Assembly (NCBI GenBank): GCA_006503535.1
Contig: QYRS01000006.1
Span: 2,294,001-2,358,000, forward strand
DNA length: 64,000 nucleotides
Reading direction: 5' to 3'
From: Arthrinium phaeospermum
Taxonomy: Eukaryota > Ascomycota > Sordariomycetes > Amphisphaeriales > Apiosporaceae
The position numbers were made by a program, and so were the translations under genes. Below are positions 1-11,270 of the stretch, piece after piece (within the stretch, counting starts at the first letter, position 1; each line of letters begins with the position of its first letter). A model generated the notes under the pieces. That model made no database searches. It was given only the letters and a program-made list of their open reading frames with translations, and was not told where the DNA came from.

Positions 1-1
1 C

Positions 2-226
2 AAGTACTTGAATGGGGACTCGTCCCAGCGGTCCGCTGTCGTTACGGTGAATGGAAAGGCGCAGACGGTTTCGTTCTTGCCGTCGGAGAATGGGAACTCG
101 GCGCCGGCGACGAGCGTCGTGCATGCGGAGCTCAATGCTGGCTCCGAGAATACGATTGTGATTGCGGGCGTTGGGGGAGGGGCGTATGGGCCGGATATCG
201 ATCGGGTTATGGTACCGGACAACTAA
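2..226 (+). CDS. C-terminal fragment of a secreted glycoside hydrolase-like protein (carbohydrate-binding module)
   Basis: The reading frame is already open at base 2 and ends at a TAA at 224-226, so only about 74 C-terminal residues are present and the gene begins outside the window. The visible part alternates beta-strand-like stretches: a YLNGD start, a VTVNGKAQTVSF strand, an ELNAGSENTIVI strand and the ending GPDIDRVMVP. This pattern (NG..TV.F, then LNAG.NTI, then PDID.I.V) is typical of the galactose-binding, CBM35-like jelly-roll domain that closes many fungal alpha-galactosidases and related hydrolases. GH27 alpha-galactosidase is my best guess for the whole enzyme, but the catalytic domain is not visible, so only the binding module is supported. 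Confidence 0.55.
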   Translation, partial: KYLNGDSSQRSAVVTVNGKAQTVSFLPSENGNSAPATSVVHAELNAGSENTIVIAGVGGGAYGPDIDRVMVPDN

Positions 227-510
227 CTGTATTTGTGAATGGGGGTTGTGCGTGTTTACTATATCCGCGAATGTCATTGAGTGGATGGCTAGATGAAGCG
301 TATCTTGTCGGGATATCAAAATGAATCATGACGGGCTGCTCTATATTTCACGTAAATACTTAACGTGATGCATTATCAGTCATGATCGCGTATCTATTTG
401 TAGTAGGTTCCCTGAATACCTATCTACTTCTGAATCAACTAAAACGCGACTCCTTGTGTATGTTTGTGTATCTACCTAATTCCCGTCCATTGTGTGTACC
501 TGGATGCGTG

Positions 511-2379
511 CTACTCATAGCTGGCTTCCACGGAGCCGTACTCTTTGCCCTTGACCTCCAAAGAGAAGTGCAAATTGGCATTCGCTGTCACCACCACATC
601 ATAGTAAATTTCCCAGTAGGGCTTACCATTTGCCCCGGCCGGAAAATGCTTCATACTATGCCGGGCACCATACAAGGATGCCTTCAAATGACAACACGTA
701 ATAGTATCGGCATCGGGGTATTTTGAAGGCAGATGGGTCTTAGAGAAATAGAGAGTTATCTCAGTCTCCAGATCGGAAATCTTGTAGGGGTGGGCGAAAT
801 TGAGGTGGAATGGCATCTTGATCTTCTCCCCACCTTCAGCTCCTGTCCCTTGATGATATGCCATACCATCTTCTCAACGCGAACAGACCCATCTCTCTCA
901 TTGTACTGTGACCGCCGACGGTCATCCTCGGGTGTGGTCTTGAGATACCAGCCGCTGACACCATAGTGACAAGTTGCTCGTCGAGATGCGATCTTGGGGC
1001 CGTGAGTCAAGCAGTGCATTACTGCACCATTCATGATGGCAGAAGATGCGTCGGCTGGCTGAATTACCTGTGTATCTGGGAAGTTCTCCTCAATGCGAGC
1101 CTTGAGGTAGCCGTTCGAACCGAAACCTCCAACCAAAAAAATAGCCTTGACTTGGCGGGAAGGTCGCTTCTGTCGCGATGCTCGAACTTGGTCATCAACC
1201 AGTCGAATGACATCCTTGACGATAGGATCGAAAATCCCACGGAGATCTTGCCTATAGAATGTGTAAGTCCCTCTACTGATTTCCATCAAGTTATATCATG
1301 TTGGTGGAAGGGGCCACCTACCACTTCATACACCATGTATTGTTCTCCAAGTTCTCATCAGAGTCATCTTCCAGCTTCAGAGAAGGAAAGTGGATGTAAT
1401 GGGGTCTGTCGCCTTCGCCACAGAACTTGCGCTTGATCTCGGTCTCGAATTGGTCCAAGACCAGTACCCAACCATCAGCTACATTTCTGAAGGCGCCCAT
1501 TTGGACTTCGCCGATCAGATCTCGCACAGTGTCTTCGAAACGCTTGTTCAAGCCGATCGCACCGGCCATACCACCTGAAACCCAATTAGTATTTGCGTGA
1601 TAGCGGGATAGTTGTACAGCAGCGGGCGACTTGCCAGATCCAGGAACGACTTCAGCCAGTTCGAGGGGGCTTTCCTTAGCTACCTCATACGTGATCAGGT
1701 CAACTGTGCCGCCTCCTGCATCACAGATTACACAGATGTCATCTTTCTAGATCGAGTATTATTAGCAACCATGAAAACATGTTGGTGATAAAGTACTTAC
1801 CTGCAAGGCAAGCTTCTGTTCAGACAGTGTGTAGATGGCCGCAGCCTCGGGCTCCTTGATCATCGTGACAGAACCCAAACCAGCTTTGGTGGCAGCTTGA
1901 AGAGTGAGGTCTTTGGCCTTGTCTGACCACACAGCTGGGACAGTGATGATGACATCCCGTTCGCATGTATCAAAGAAGCCGCCCACAACGCCCTTGCGGA
2001 TTTCCTGGAGAGCATGCTTGTACACTGCTCCAATGTAATCAGCAGCAATGTGGACTGCAGGCTTCGGGAGGCTCTTCAGAGAAGTTTTCTTGCCACTGCC
2101 GGGGAGGTAAGAAGGTATGTCTTGGTCAGGATCCAGCAACAGCTTGATTCCGATGATGGGCTTGTCGGTATGTTTGATCTGATATCCCCATTTGAAGTCA
2201 TTGAGACCGTTGTATGCGATGAGGGTAGGAACTTTGGCAGCGTTTGAGATACGACCAGCTTCGCCAGGCCATCTGGTGATGGGAACAGGGCTTGCTCCGG
2301 GCTTGCGGTAGGCATAAGAGACACCTGAGTAGGTGGTACCGAAGTCAACCGCGATGACGACCTTGACAGATGATGCCAT
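511..2379 (-). CDS. Hsp70-like actin-fold ATPase, four exons, apparent one-base frameshift in the last exon
   Basis: Exons on the minus strand: 2379-1801, 1746-1635, 1574-1322 and 1275-511. The start MASSVKVVIAVDFGTTYSG carries the Hsp70/actin phosphate-1 loop. Exon 2 gives phosphate-2 (CDAGGGTVDLITYEV) and exon 4 the adenosine motif (IFLVGGFGSNGYLKARI). It resembles the divergent fungal HSPA12-like Hsp70s rather than canonical chaperones, because no standard substrate-binding domain or EEVD end is seen. Intron 2 (1575-1634) has a GC-AG boundary (GCAAGT donor). That choice restores phase and gives PGSGGMAG. In exon 4 the frame breaks at a CCCC run (828-831): the family-like text continues in the next frame to a stop at 511. 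One added base would give 570 codons (569 aa); as written, translation stops at 756 (487 aa). A sequencing error or recent decay are both possible. Confidence 0.8.
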
Positions 2380-2942
2380 CTTGAATCTTCCGGTTGGGAG
2401 AACTCCCGGTCGTGTAAGTATGAAAGAAAATTGAACTGATGATGCTCCAATGTCCTGCGAGTATTCGGACAACCAACTGATAAGATGGTTGGTGGTTTGA
2501 AGGCAGGTATGCCAGAGGTACACCAACCGAATTGCAGATGGTGTAAGCCTTTGTTGAATTATATTTTCACAAGTAACATGCAAATTTATTATTGCCTTGT
2601 GTACTTTACCTGGGCAAGTACTTAAGTATCGTGAGGAAGGTGTAATATCCTCTCCGTCCCCTTACCTTTCCATCACCAGTTCCTCACCTTTTTTACTTCT
2701 GTACTTTTCGAGAAGGTGCAGGCTATTGTTGCCTATGGTCTATCAGGACTTGGAAGTTGCACAGGCAGGTCATTGTTCACACCTCACTACATATTTGTAG
2801 TAAGATCAACGAGCAACGTACTATTCTTCGAGTGGTACATCTGGCCTTCATACATCAATCTGGTCCTGCACGGTTTTCCATTCTTTCTCAAACCCGCCTA
2901 TTTTTCAGCACCTTAAAAACCGACAAGAGACTTCATCAAGCC
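2380..2942. promoter_or_regulatory. Divergent intergenic promoter region
   Basis: This is 563 bp between the divergent starts of the Hsp70-like gene and the coiled-coil gene. It is rich in pyrimidine runs on the plus strand (2650-2710), as expected of fungal leaders. I see no convincing ORF or repeat, and no clear TATA element for either gene. Confidence 0.4.
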
Positions 2943-4383
2943 ATGGTGAGATCATCCGTCCATGAACCGCTCGACAAGAGTTTGGCATCAAACCAATCTG
3001 GAGCCGAACCCGAGATGTCTCACCATCCTCAAGAGCCTCTGATGGGCATCAATGTGCCTGGTAACTGGCCTATGTCAGAGAACCAAGTAAGCCATTATTT
3101 CAGTTCCAATCAAGCTCGAAACTGACATGACGCAAGGAACACTCCGAAGACATCATGGTGTCTGCCAACATTGACCTTCACCCAGGCCAAACCTTGGAAG
3201 ACCAGACAATCGATTCCTCGCAACTTCAACATTCTGCTCAGCAACAGCCTCAGATAATAGAATGGATGCAGAACTTGAGTCACGAGGTGACAGGCTTGCG
3301 ACATGATTTCAATCGACTCCAAGAAGGTATTAGTTGTCATGAGCAGAAACGCACAGTCACCGAGGAGAATGCAATCCTTCGCGAGGAAATCCATAATTTG
3401 CAAGTCCAACGTGACCAACTGCGTCAGCTCCCAGTTCTCGAAGAGAATGAACTCCTTCGTCAACATGTCTACGACTCACAGCGTCAATGTGAGCAGCTTC
3501 ATCAGCTCAACAAGGAGTTACAGGACAAGAACGAACATTACGTCGAACTCCTCACCAAGGAACCCATTGCTCCTGTGTTGGATCAAGACGTAATTCAAAA
3601 GTTCAAGGACCTGAGAACTACCATCTACGGAGCAGTCGCTGAGGTTTGGGCACCAAAATTCAAAGAGTTTTGTCCTTTGGCGAAGATCGAACACATGGCA
3701 ATCCTCAAGGATGTGATGGGCGAGAATGGACCGCTCAATGCTTATAGATTCCAGAACCACATCTGCGGATTCATCCAACAAACGCTCCACAGGTTCATAT
3801 TCAATCGGCCTCTTTTCGGCCATTACAGAGCCGATGGCCCGATAGCCAAGGCTCTGAACGATGTAGAGGCGAATTTTGCTAGGGCTGTGCCCAAGGGTAA
3901 GTATATACGTTATTACATTTCGTGTGCGGGCCGGTTTAACATGTTGTTATAGATCATCTCAAGGAGATATCACAGTGGCGAATGGCAACGTTGAGGTGCT
4001 CAAGCTTCCTTGAGAAGTCAAGAATCTCGCCTGCCCATGAAGCATTCAACAAACTCTGGCAGAGACTCGGTCCGATTACTCGACACGACACCAAAGCAGA
4101 AGGTCTAGCGAAGGAGAGCATTAGTCAGATATGCACTGATGCACTTGAACTGAAATTACTCATGCGCAAGGCCGAGGACAATTTTACAGTGCGAGACTAT
4201 CCTGACAAACTGTCGACAGGGATGGCGGACTCTGTCATCAAGTTCGGAGAAGAACCTTGTGGCACAGGCGATATAGCCGACACAATCGCGTTCTGCAGGT
4301 TCGGCGCTCTGTTGAAGTATTCCATTGGCGAGAAACACGAGGCGATTGTGCTTGAGAAAGCCCATGCTGTGTTTTACGCCTAG
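2943..4383 (+). CDS. Hypothetical protein with central coiled coil
   Basis: Three exons, 2943-3086, 3137-3896 and 3953-4383, give 444 aa with all phases consistent. Intron 1 has GTAAGC, a CTGAC branch and CAAG; intron 2 has GTAAGT and ATAG. Residues about 1-80 are Ser/Gln/Pro-rich and probably disordered. About 85-190 are a heptad-like coiled coil rich in E, Q, L and R (repeats such as EENAILREEIHNLQ and EENELLRQHV). The remainder, about 190-444, looks globular and alpha-helical, with an ISQWR segment around 304-308 and an acidic C-terminal part. No catalytic motif, signal peptide or membrane helix is visible. I do not recognise the family. It is transcribed away from the Hsp70-like gene, which may mean a shared promoter. 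Confidence 0.75.
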
Positions 4384-4955
4384 CCATCGAAGTAGGTACG
4401 CGGCCTCTGCAGCCGCGACCGTTCAGGGGAGCATGGAAATTCCGAAGAGATAAGCAAGGGCGTCCAACAAGGACCGATTGATTGCTTGCTGATGACAAGG
4501 GCGCCATCCGTCGTTTGCCTGCGTAATGAGAACACGCGGAAAGACCTCAAGGAGCATGGTGCGTTTCCCGAAATATTTGCGGGAGAGGATTTGATGTAAC
4601 CTGCTGCAAGATCAGGCGGGACATGGTACATCTCATAGACAATTGCGAATGAATTGATGACTTGCGAACCAAATGCTACCCAAGGGGGGTGCGCCTTGTG
4701 TATGCCACCGAATATGCCTCCGACGGATCTCTGCCGACTTGAGGTTGAGATAAGTTATCAGAGTGTCGCAGCTAGTTCGAGCTAGTTGGCTATTTCTGGA
4801 ATAATTATCCATGACTGCAGAGGCAGCCAAACGGGCCGTGACCTTAAATGCATGCTACGCTATCTGTGGTTACTGGATGGCTCCAAGATAGATCGACAGA
4901 GCCGTCCAAAAACCGGCCATGTGCGTGCGTGGCGGCGCTTAAGAAATCCACCTAT

Positions 4956-5017
4956 CCCCACGGGGTGCCGAGAGCCCACTATCGCCCATTCCGGGGTGCG
5001 GATGCTTGGCCCCGGGG
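4956..5017. promoter_or_regulatory. Cluster of CreA/Cre1-like sites upstream of the AA9 gene
   Basis: Matches to the fungal carbon-repressor consensus SYGGRG lie here: CCCCAC (4956-4961, read as GTGGGG on the minus strand), CCGGGG (4991-4996) and the palindrome CCCCGGGG (5010-5017). They are about 380-440 bp before the AA9 start codon. Paired CreA sites are typical of cellulase-type promoters. The motif is short, so chance matches are possible. Confidence 0.35.
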
Positions 5018-5263
5018 TGACACCAAGACATTGTAAATGAAACGCCGCGGGCGCTCTCGACGCTTGATCCCGAATAAGCCACCAGTTCGGAATAGAAACC
5101 CTTCATCTCGTGACTCCCGATCCGGTATGAAGGGAGTGGCCGACTGGACACTGGCTGGCTTCAGTTAGAATATGTCTTGGGTGTTTTCTGGGCTTCCCCT
5201 TTGAGAGCATGGGGTTTGTGAGGCGACGTTCCGAAAACCTGGATTTGTGTACGGATATGCAAA

Positions 5264-5270
5264 TATATAA
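5264..5270 (+). promoter_or_regulatory. TATA box of the AA9 gene
   Basis: A TATATAA sequence lies 125 bp before the AA9 ATG, a normal distance for a strongly regulated fungal secretory gene. Confidence 0.5.
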
Positions 5271-5394
5271 ATGCCACGATGCTATTGCAGAAGCGATGAG
5301 TTGATCGCCTGTTTGACATGCGCTCAAGGTGTTGACCTGTCACCCATCTTCGTCCCTCAACCGCCATCGATATTGTCCCTCGCACGACTCGACC

Positions 5395-6362
5395 ATGAAG
5401 CTGTCCCTCGCTACCGCTCTGGCCTTCGGCCTCTCGGCCGACGCCCATGCCATCATGCAGGTAAGCAAGACCACTCACGGTAGAGACATGCACTTGGCCC
5501 TCGTCCGCTTGCTCACACATTGCTGTGCGTCTAGAAAATCAAGGTCAACGGGCAAGACCAAGGCTCGCTCAACGGTCTTCGCGCCCCCAACACCAACAAT
5601 CCCATGCAGGACGTTTCGTCGTCCTCGCTGGCTTGCGGTGTTCCGGGCTACACGTCGAACACGGTGATCCCCGTCAAGGCCGGCGACTCGATCGAAGGGT
5701 GGTACCAGCACATCATCGGTGGCCCTCAGGGGGCCAACGACCCGGTAAGAATGCTTCTTGTTTGCCCATGTACCTCTCCGAGGAGGATAAACTTGCTAAC
5801 GTTCGAGTGAATAGGACAACCCAATCGCATCCAGCCACAAGGGCCCAGTGACTGCATGGCTGGCCAAGGTCGACAACGCGGCATCTGCATCGGCAACCAG
5901 CGCGAAGTGGTTCAAGATCTGGGAGGACACGTTCAACACCGGTAGTCGAAAGTGGGGTGTAAGTTTCACCTTTCTCCCCTGTTCACTGAAGTAAGCAAGA
6001 CGCATGCTTGATCTAGAAACTTACATGTATTGGCCTTGGTCTAGGTCGACAACCTGATCGCCAACAACGGCTGGGTCAAGTTCAACCTGCCGACCTGCAT
6101 CCCGTCGGGCGACTACCTGCTGCGCATCGAGACGCTGGCGCTGCACTCGGCCTACTCGCAGGGCGGCGCCCAGTTCTACACCAGCTGCGCGCAGATCCGC
6201 GTGTCCGGCGGCGGCTCCAAGACGCCCGGGTCGACCGTCAGCTTCCCCGGCGCCTACCAGGCCAATGACCCCAGCGTCGTCATCCAGATCTACGGCTCGA
6301 GCGGCCAGCCCGACAACGACGGCAAGCCTTACAGCCACGGGCCGGCTCCCTTCACTTGCTAG
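5395..6362 (+). CDS. AA9 lytic polysaccharide monooxygenase, secreted, no CBM
   Basis: Four exons (5395-5460, 5535-5744, 5815-5958, 6045-6362) give 245 aa. A signal peptide of 17 residues (MKLSLATALAFGLSADA) ends just before His18, the N-terminal copper ligand of the mature enzyme. The second histidine of the copper brace is His81 in WYQHIIGGPQ. His174, Gln183 and Tyr185 (LHSAYSQGGAQFYTSCAQI) supply the outer-sphere residues and the axial tyrosine. Cysteines at 56, 158, 188 and the final residue fit AA9 disulfides. The family cleaves cellulose or related beta-glucans oxidatively outside the cell. The chain ends after the catalytic domain, so there is no linker or CBM1. Regioselectivity (C1 or C4) cannot be read from this. 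Confidence 0.93.
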
Positions 6363-9300
6363 AGAGACGTACGAGACATGGGAGACATAAGAGGGGAGAG
6401 GCGACTGTGCATGAGGGTGTAAGGGAAACCTACCGGGTGAAGACGGGTAGTCCACATGCATTAAGGGGATGATGGGTGGGAGCTGAAGAGGGATCAGGTC
6501 AGGTCGGACCAGGTTAGGGGGCACTTGCGGAAGAAAGCGAGAGACAGGCACACCGACATAGACTTGAGTTCAACTGTACATATTGGAAGTTCCGGTAACT
6601 TGGCTCACGATTTCGCCCTAGAGGGGCCCGGGGTACACAGAATATACAGAATTGGGGTCGAAACTGGAGCAAACAGCAATGGTTCGATGAGTGCATATAG
6701 GATGATTTCTCTCAGCTGGAGGTAATAAATCGGAAAAATTCAAGTCCAATACCTACTCGGCCTGGGCGCAAGATGCTTGTCGGTGGTGCCTGGCCGTTTG
6801 ACGATACCACACCACCTCAACAGTAGCGGACATTTAGTAAGTAACCGGCCAATCATTTCAATCGATCTTACATACTTTCTCAGCGACATGCACTTCCTTG
6901 TATACTTACTTACCGCTAGTGCAATTATATCAATTGACAACGAAAGAATTTTCATGGCGATGTGTTCCTGCGACGAGGGAAAAGGGCATTGATTTGCGCC
7001 CGTTTGATAGCACGGAGCGCTAAAGATTGGGGAAATACAGTAGCATACCCGACATGCTGGCTAATGCCTTACATAAGCTCATCTCACTTTCCAAGATGGG
7101 CCGGAGTTTTTTTGCTGGGTTTCCCCGTGCGAGCGAAAGAGAGAACGTGGAGGTCGGACCGTTTCACTGAAGGTACTCACGTACCTGGAGAAATCTTTTC
7201 TGGAGATGAACCTCCACCTGCCATGCGATGCAACCAGAGATTGAAATTGAACCACGGGACACTTCCTGTTCTTTTCCCTTCTCCAGGCTCCACCCAATAA
7301 AGCCAGGTTGACTTGCATGCAATAACTGCCCCTATTATATGTGACAGTGACCGACATCATCACCATCACCGCTGTGCCTCGAGCTATTCGGACCAAATGC
7401 ATCTTCGTGTTGTGACTCTCCTGCTTCCGCCACAAAATGCCGTGCCGAATCGGCCGAGAGCTACATAGCATCGAAAACTAAAAGACTGCAAGAGGACACT
7501 GGTGCAAATATTTTGCCTTCTAGATCAGGTAGGTGTCTACTTTTATTTGCTGCCAGCGTCGGTTACCGCTGTTTCGCACGCTTCCCAGTTTTGACCAGAT
7601 GCACCTAGACCAATTTCCGTGTCGGGAAGCGCCAGGACTAGTGCCTTCTTCTCCTTTTTAGCCCGCCTTTTGCTCTGCCAGTGCCATCGGTAGCGGCCGA
7701 CGTCTCTCCTAAGCTTCTAGACTCCGAGGCACCTGGCTGCTCTAGAGTCGACACGAGCCTACTCGAGTTTTTGCCGAATTGCCATCGCGCTTGCGGCTTA
7801 CTATGTATCCTATTACCTAACTTTGCCAGATACTACTCAATTGGTGTAAATGTCGACCAGTTCTAGTCGCGTCGAGCCAGATCGGGTCGTGGGTCGGCAC
7901 CGAAGTCTGGCCTTCTGGTAGGATCTGGCATGGGCCGTTTCAGTGGTTCCTTTCTTGGTAAGGATCCCCCTTTCGCAAAGTGCATTGACAGGAAGAAGGA
8001 AAATTTTTGAGATTGCGGGTTAACGCGACCGATGAGTGCGACTGATCCCAGTTTCAACGTTATATTTCTAAGATTAGCTTGTCTCTGCAAGCAATTACAC
8101 TACTGAGTCAAGTCCCGTCCGTCGACTGCGCCCTGGGCCTGAGTTCAGTTCATCATCGCCTAAACGTCGGCTGGCCTTCAGTGCCTTGGAAGAGTCATGC
8201 GACCTCGTGTCAAAAAATCAGAGAAGAAAAAAAATTACTCGATGGCGCTTGTTGTCATCCATTGCAAACAGTTACCCGAGCCCGACGGGCAGGAGGCGCG
8301 CATTCCCCGCGAACCAACAGTTTTAGCCACCCACACCTCGTACCGACAAGCCGGAACTACTTGACCTCGTTGAGCTGAATGACATGCCCCAGGCAATCCA
8401 TGCAACCAAAAAATCATCACCAGACTATGGAGCCATGTGAGTGGTAGTATGTACCTGAGCTGAACTTAACTTTCTTTCGACTTGCTGGGTTTCGGCCCCG
8501 GGCCCAAAGAGCCCATGAGCGCCGGAGGTCAGATCAAAGTGAGACGCCCATCGTGACCACGTCTATCCACAACAGAGTCCCAGGGTGATGGCTGAGCAAG
8601 CACAAGTGACAGCATCAATGATGCATCAACGATCCGAGTGTGTATGGGGTCGGGGTCGTCCATTGGAAACCTCGCTTCCCCGTGATTCGGGGTAGACATT
8701 GCCCCCTTCCCCTCCCTCGGTTGAGATTTGGTACATATGTAGATGGGAGAATAGATCGGTACGAGTGTCCTCTAGTCTTCCCAGCATACCGGTTCTGGGC
8801 TGCGTGTCTACGGGCCTTCTCAGAAGTCGACTTGGCCAGTCTTGGGCTCGAAACCGAGAGTGACCCCATCATGACTGCTCTCTTTTGGCCTGCCACCCGA
8901 GATTGGGCCAATCAGCTGTGCGCGTTCCAAGAGCCGCACTCCGTTTCAACGCGCCACAAAATGGCCGATGGAAGCGCCGAGATCCACAATGCAGCCGATT
9001 ACGCCGAGTCCGTAGACCAGTAGTTACGACACTTGCTGGCAGCGTTACGGAGACCTGGGGGATTCGAGAACGATACAGACCTGCTGCACTGGCACACTGC
9101 ATCCCCCAGTCTAGGGTCCTTGGTCCTTGCCGGGGGGATCTGGCTCAGGTAGGAGCAACCTGGAGAGGCTCCACGGCGGGGTTTGGCCCCGACATTGGGG
9201 TCGTCCAGAAGCAAGCAATTTCTCTCCGGGGTGGAGGTGGGTCTCTTTTCGATATCTCCCAGTTCTGGTAGTCCAGGACTGTCCGGGCCTGTCCAGGAGT

Positions 9301-9366
9301 ATGAGTCGCGCTTATGCCGATGGCCAGGCCAGCCGGTCGCTGGCAACAAGCCCGCCCGCCAGCAAC

Positions 9367-9392
9367 CTGGGGGGACTGGGGAGAAACTGGGG
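9367..9392 (+). promoter_or_regulatory. Three tandem CTGGGG (CreA-like) sites before the hexose transporter
   Basis: CTGGGG occurs at 9367-9372, 9376-9381 and 9387-9392, spaced 9 and 11 bp, each matching SYGGRG in the same orientation. They lie 21-46 bp upstream of a TATA-like sequence and about 225-250 bp upstream of the ATG. This fits glucose-dependent control of a sugar transporter; binding is an inference. Confidence 0.4.
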
Positions 9393-9412
9393 GACTGAGC
9401 AAGAAGAACGTG

Positions 9413-9418
9413 TATAAG
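9413..9418 (+). promoter_or_regulatory. TATA-like element of the hexose transporter gene
   Basis: TATAAG lies about 200 bp upstream of the ATG, followed by a pyrimidine-rich leader (9440-9600) typical of highly expressed fungal genes. Confidence 0.4.
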
Positions 9419-9615
9419 AAGAAGCCCACGATCCCCGACTGGCGATCATCTTTCTCCTCTGTTCAGTGTGCGATCCGGCTTCTCTACTCTTGGCCTCCCT
9501 TCTTCCAAAGGTTCTTCTTCTTACAGTTGAAACCTCCAACCGCTTCCTTTCATCTTTTACCAAGCGCCCCAAGATCCTCCTCAGCTCACCTCAACCCTAC
9601 AACAAATCAGTCAAG

Positions 9616-11270
9616 ATGCCTGGTGGTGCTGTACCCCACGGTACGGGTGATGTCTCCCGCGTGGAGGCTCCCGTTACCATGAAGGCCTACATGATGTGCG
9701 CCTTTGCCGCCTTCGGTGGTATCTTCTTCGGATACGACTCCGGATATATCTCCGGTGTCAACGGTATGGACTACTTCATCAAGGTCATCGAGGGCCCTGA
9801 CGCCACCGTCATGTCCGCCACCAACAAGTCTCTTATCACATCTATCCTGTCTGCCGGTACCTTCTTCGGAGCCCTCATTGCCGGTGACTTTGCCGACTGG
9901 GTTGGTCGTCGGTTGACCATCATCCTTGGTTGTGCCATCTTCCTCGTTGGTGTCGCTCTTCAGACTGCCAGCAGCGGTCTTGGTCTCATCGTTGCCGGTC
10001 GCCTGGTTGCCGGTTTCGGTGTCGGTTTCGTCTCTGCTATCCTGATTCTGGTAAGTAATGCCGCCATTCTTCACGGCTTCCCCTGTCCCCAAGCTAACCC
10101 AGCCCTTCTTAGTACATGTCTGAGGTTGCTCCCCGCAAAGTTCGTGGCCCTATCGTGTCTGGGTACCAGTTCTGCGTCACCATCGGTCTCCTTCTTGCCT
10201 CGGCCGTCGACTACGGTACCCAGGAGCGCAAAGACAGCGGCTCCTACCGAATCCCGATTGGTCTGCAGATGCTCTGGGCCATCATCCTGGCCGTCGGCCT
10301 TTTCCTCCTCCCTGAGTCTCCCCGTTACTTCGTCCGCAAGGGCAAGCTCGACCAGGCCGCCGGTGTTCTGGCCCGCCTCCGAGGCCACGGTACCGACTCC
10401 GACTACATCCAGGACGAGCTTGCTGAGATCATTGCCAACCACGAGTACGAGATCTCCGTCATCCCCCAGGGTGGCTACTTCGACAGCTGGTTCAACTGCT
10501 TCCGCGGCTCTCTTTTCAAGGCTTCCTCCAACCTCCGCCGCACCATTCTCGGTACCTCTCTCCAGATGATGCAGCAGTGGACTGGTGTCAACTTCGTCTT
10601 CTACTTCGGCACTACCTTCTTCAAGCAGCTCAAGGTTATTGACAACCCCTTCTTGATCTCTCTCGTCACCACCCTGGTCAACGTCTTCTCCACTCCCGTC
10701 TCCTTCTGGACCATCGAGCGCTTCGGACGTCGTACCATCCTCATCTGGGGTGCTCTGGGCATGGTCATCTGCCAATTCATTGTCGCCATCATCGGCACCG
10801 TCCTCCCCGACGACGCCAACGCTGTCAAGGCCATGATCGCCTTCATCTGCATCTACATTGCCTTCTTCGCTTCCACCTGGGGACCCGGCGCCTGGGTCGT
10901 CATCGGCGAGATCTTCCCTCTCCAGATCCGATCCCGTGGTGTTGCCCTGTCCACCGCCTCCAACTGGCTGTGGAACTGCATCATCGCCGTCATCACCCCC
11001 TACATGGTCGACGAGGACAAGGGCAACCTGGGCGCCAAGGTCTTCTACATCTGGGGCTCCCTCTGCGCCTGCTGCTTCGTCTACGCCTACTTCCTCATCC
11101 CCGAGACCAAGGGCCTCACCCTCGAGCAGGTCGACAAGATGTTCGAGGAGACCACCCCCCGCAACTCGGCCAAGTGGGTGCCTCACTCCACCTACGCCGC
11201 CGAGATGGGCATGACCGACAAGCCCGTCGAGAAGCACGTCGAGCACACCAGCGACCACTCGATCGTCTAA
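9616..11270 (+). CDS. MFS hexose transporter (sugar porter family)
   Basis: Two exons, 9616-10050 and 10113-11270, encode 530 aa. The intron has GTAAGT, a GCTAACC branch and TTAG. Sugar-porter signatures are complete: GYDSGYISGV in TM1, DWVGRR after TM2, PESPRYFVRKGK at the start of the central loop, QQWTGVNFVFYFGTTFF in TM7, ERFGRRTILIWGA between TM8 and TM9, and PETKGLTLEQVDKMFEE after TM12. The protein resembles fungal high-affinity glucose/hexose proton symporters of the plasma membrane; xylose or another monosaccharide cannot be excluded. Codon usage is strongly biased to C-ending codons, which suggests high expression. Upstream CreA-like sites suggest carbon control. Confidence 0.92.

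Larger units (their letters stand above)
4384..5394. other. Intergenic region upstream of the AA9 gene
   Basis: About 1 kb without a credible gene. Short ORFs on both strands lack protein-like composition. Its last 450 bp hold the CreA-like cluster and TATA box listed separately, so this is mostly the AA9 promoter. Confidence 0.5.
6363..9615. other. Long intergenic region between the AA9 gene and the hexose transporter
   Basis: About 3.25 kb with only short, non-protein-like ORFs on either strand. The last 600 bp is GC-rich with G/C runs and serves as the transporter promoter and leader. No transposon, tRNA or conserved motif was recognised in the rest. Confidence 0.45.

Noticed and set aside
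10071..11258. Antisense open frame of 395 codons opposite the hexose transporter
   Set aside because: It arises from the strong C-ending codon bias of the sense gene; the sense frame has complete transporter motifs.
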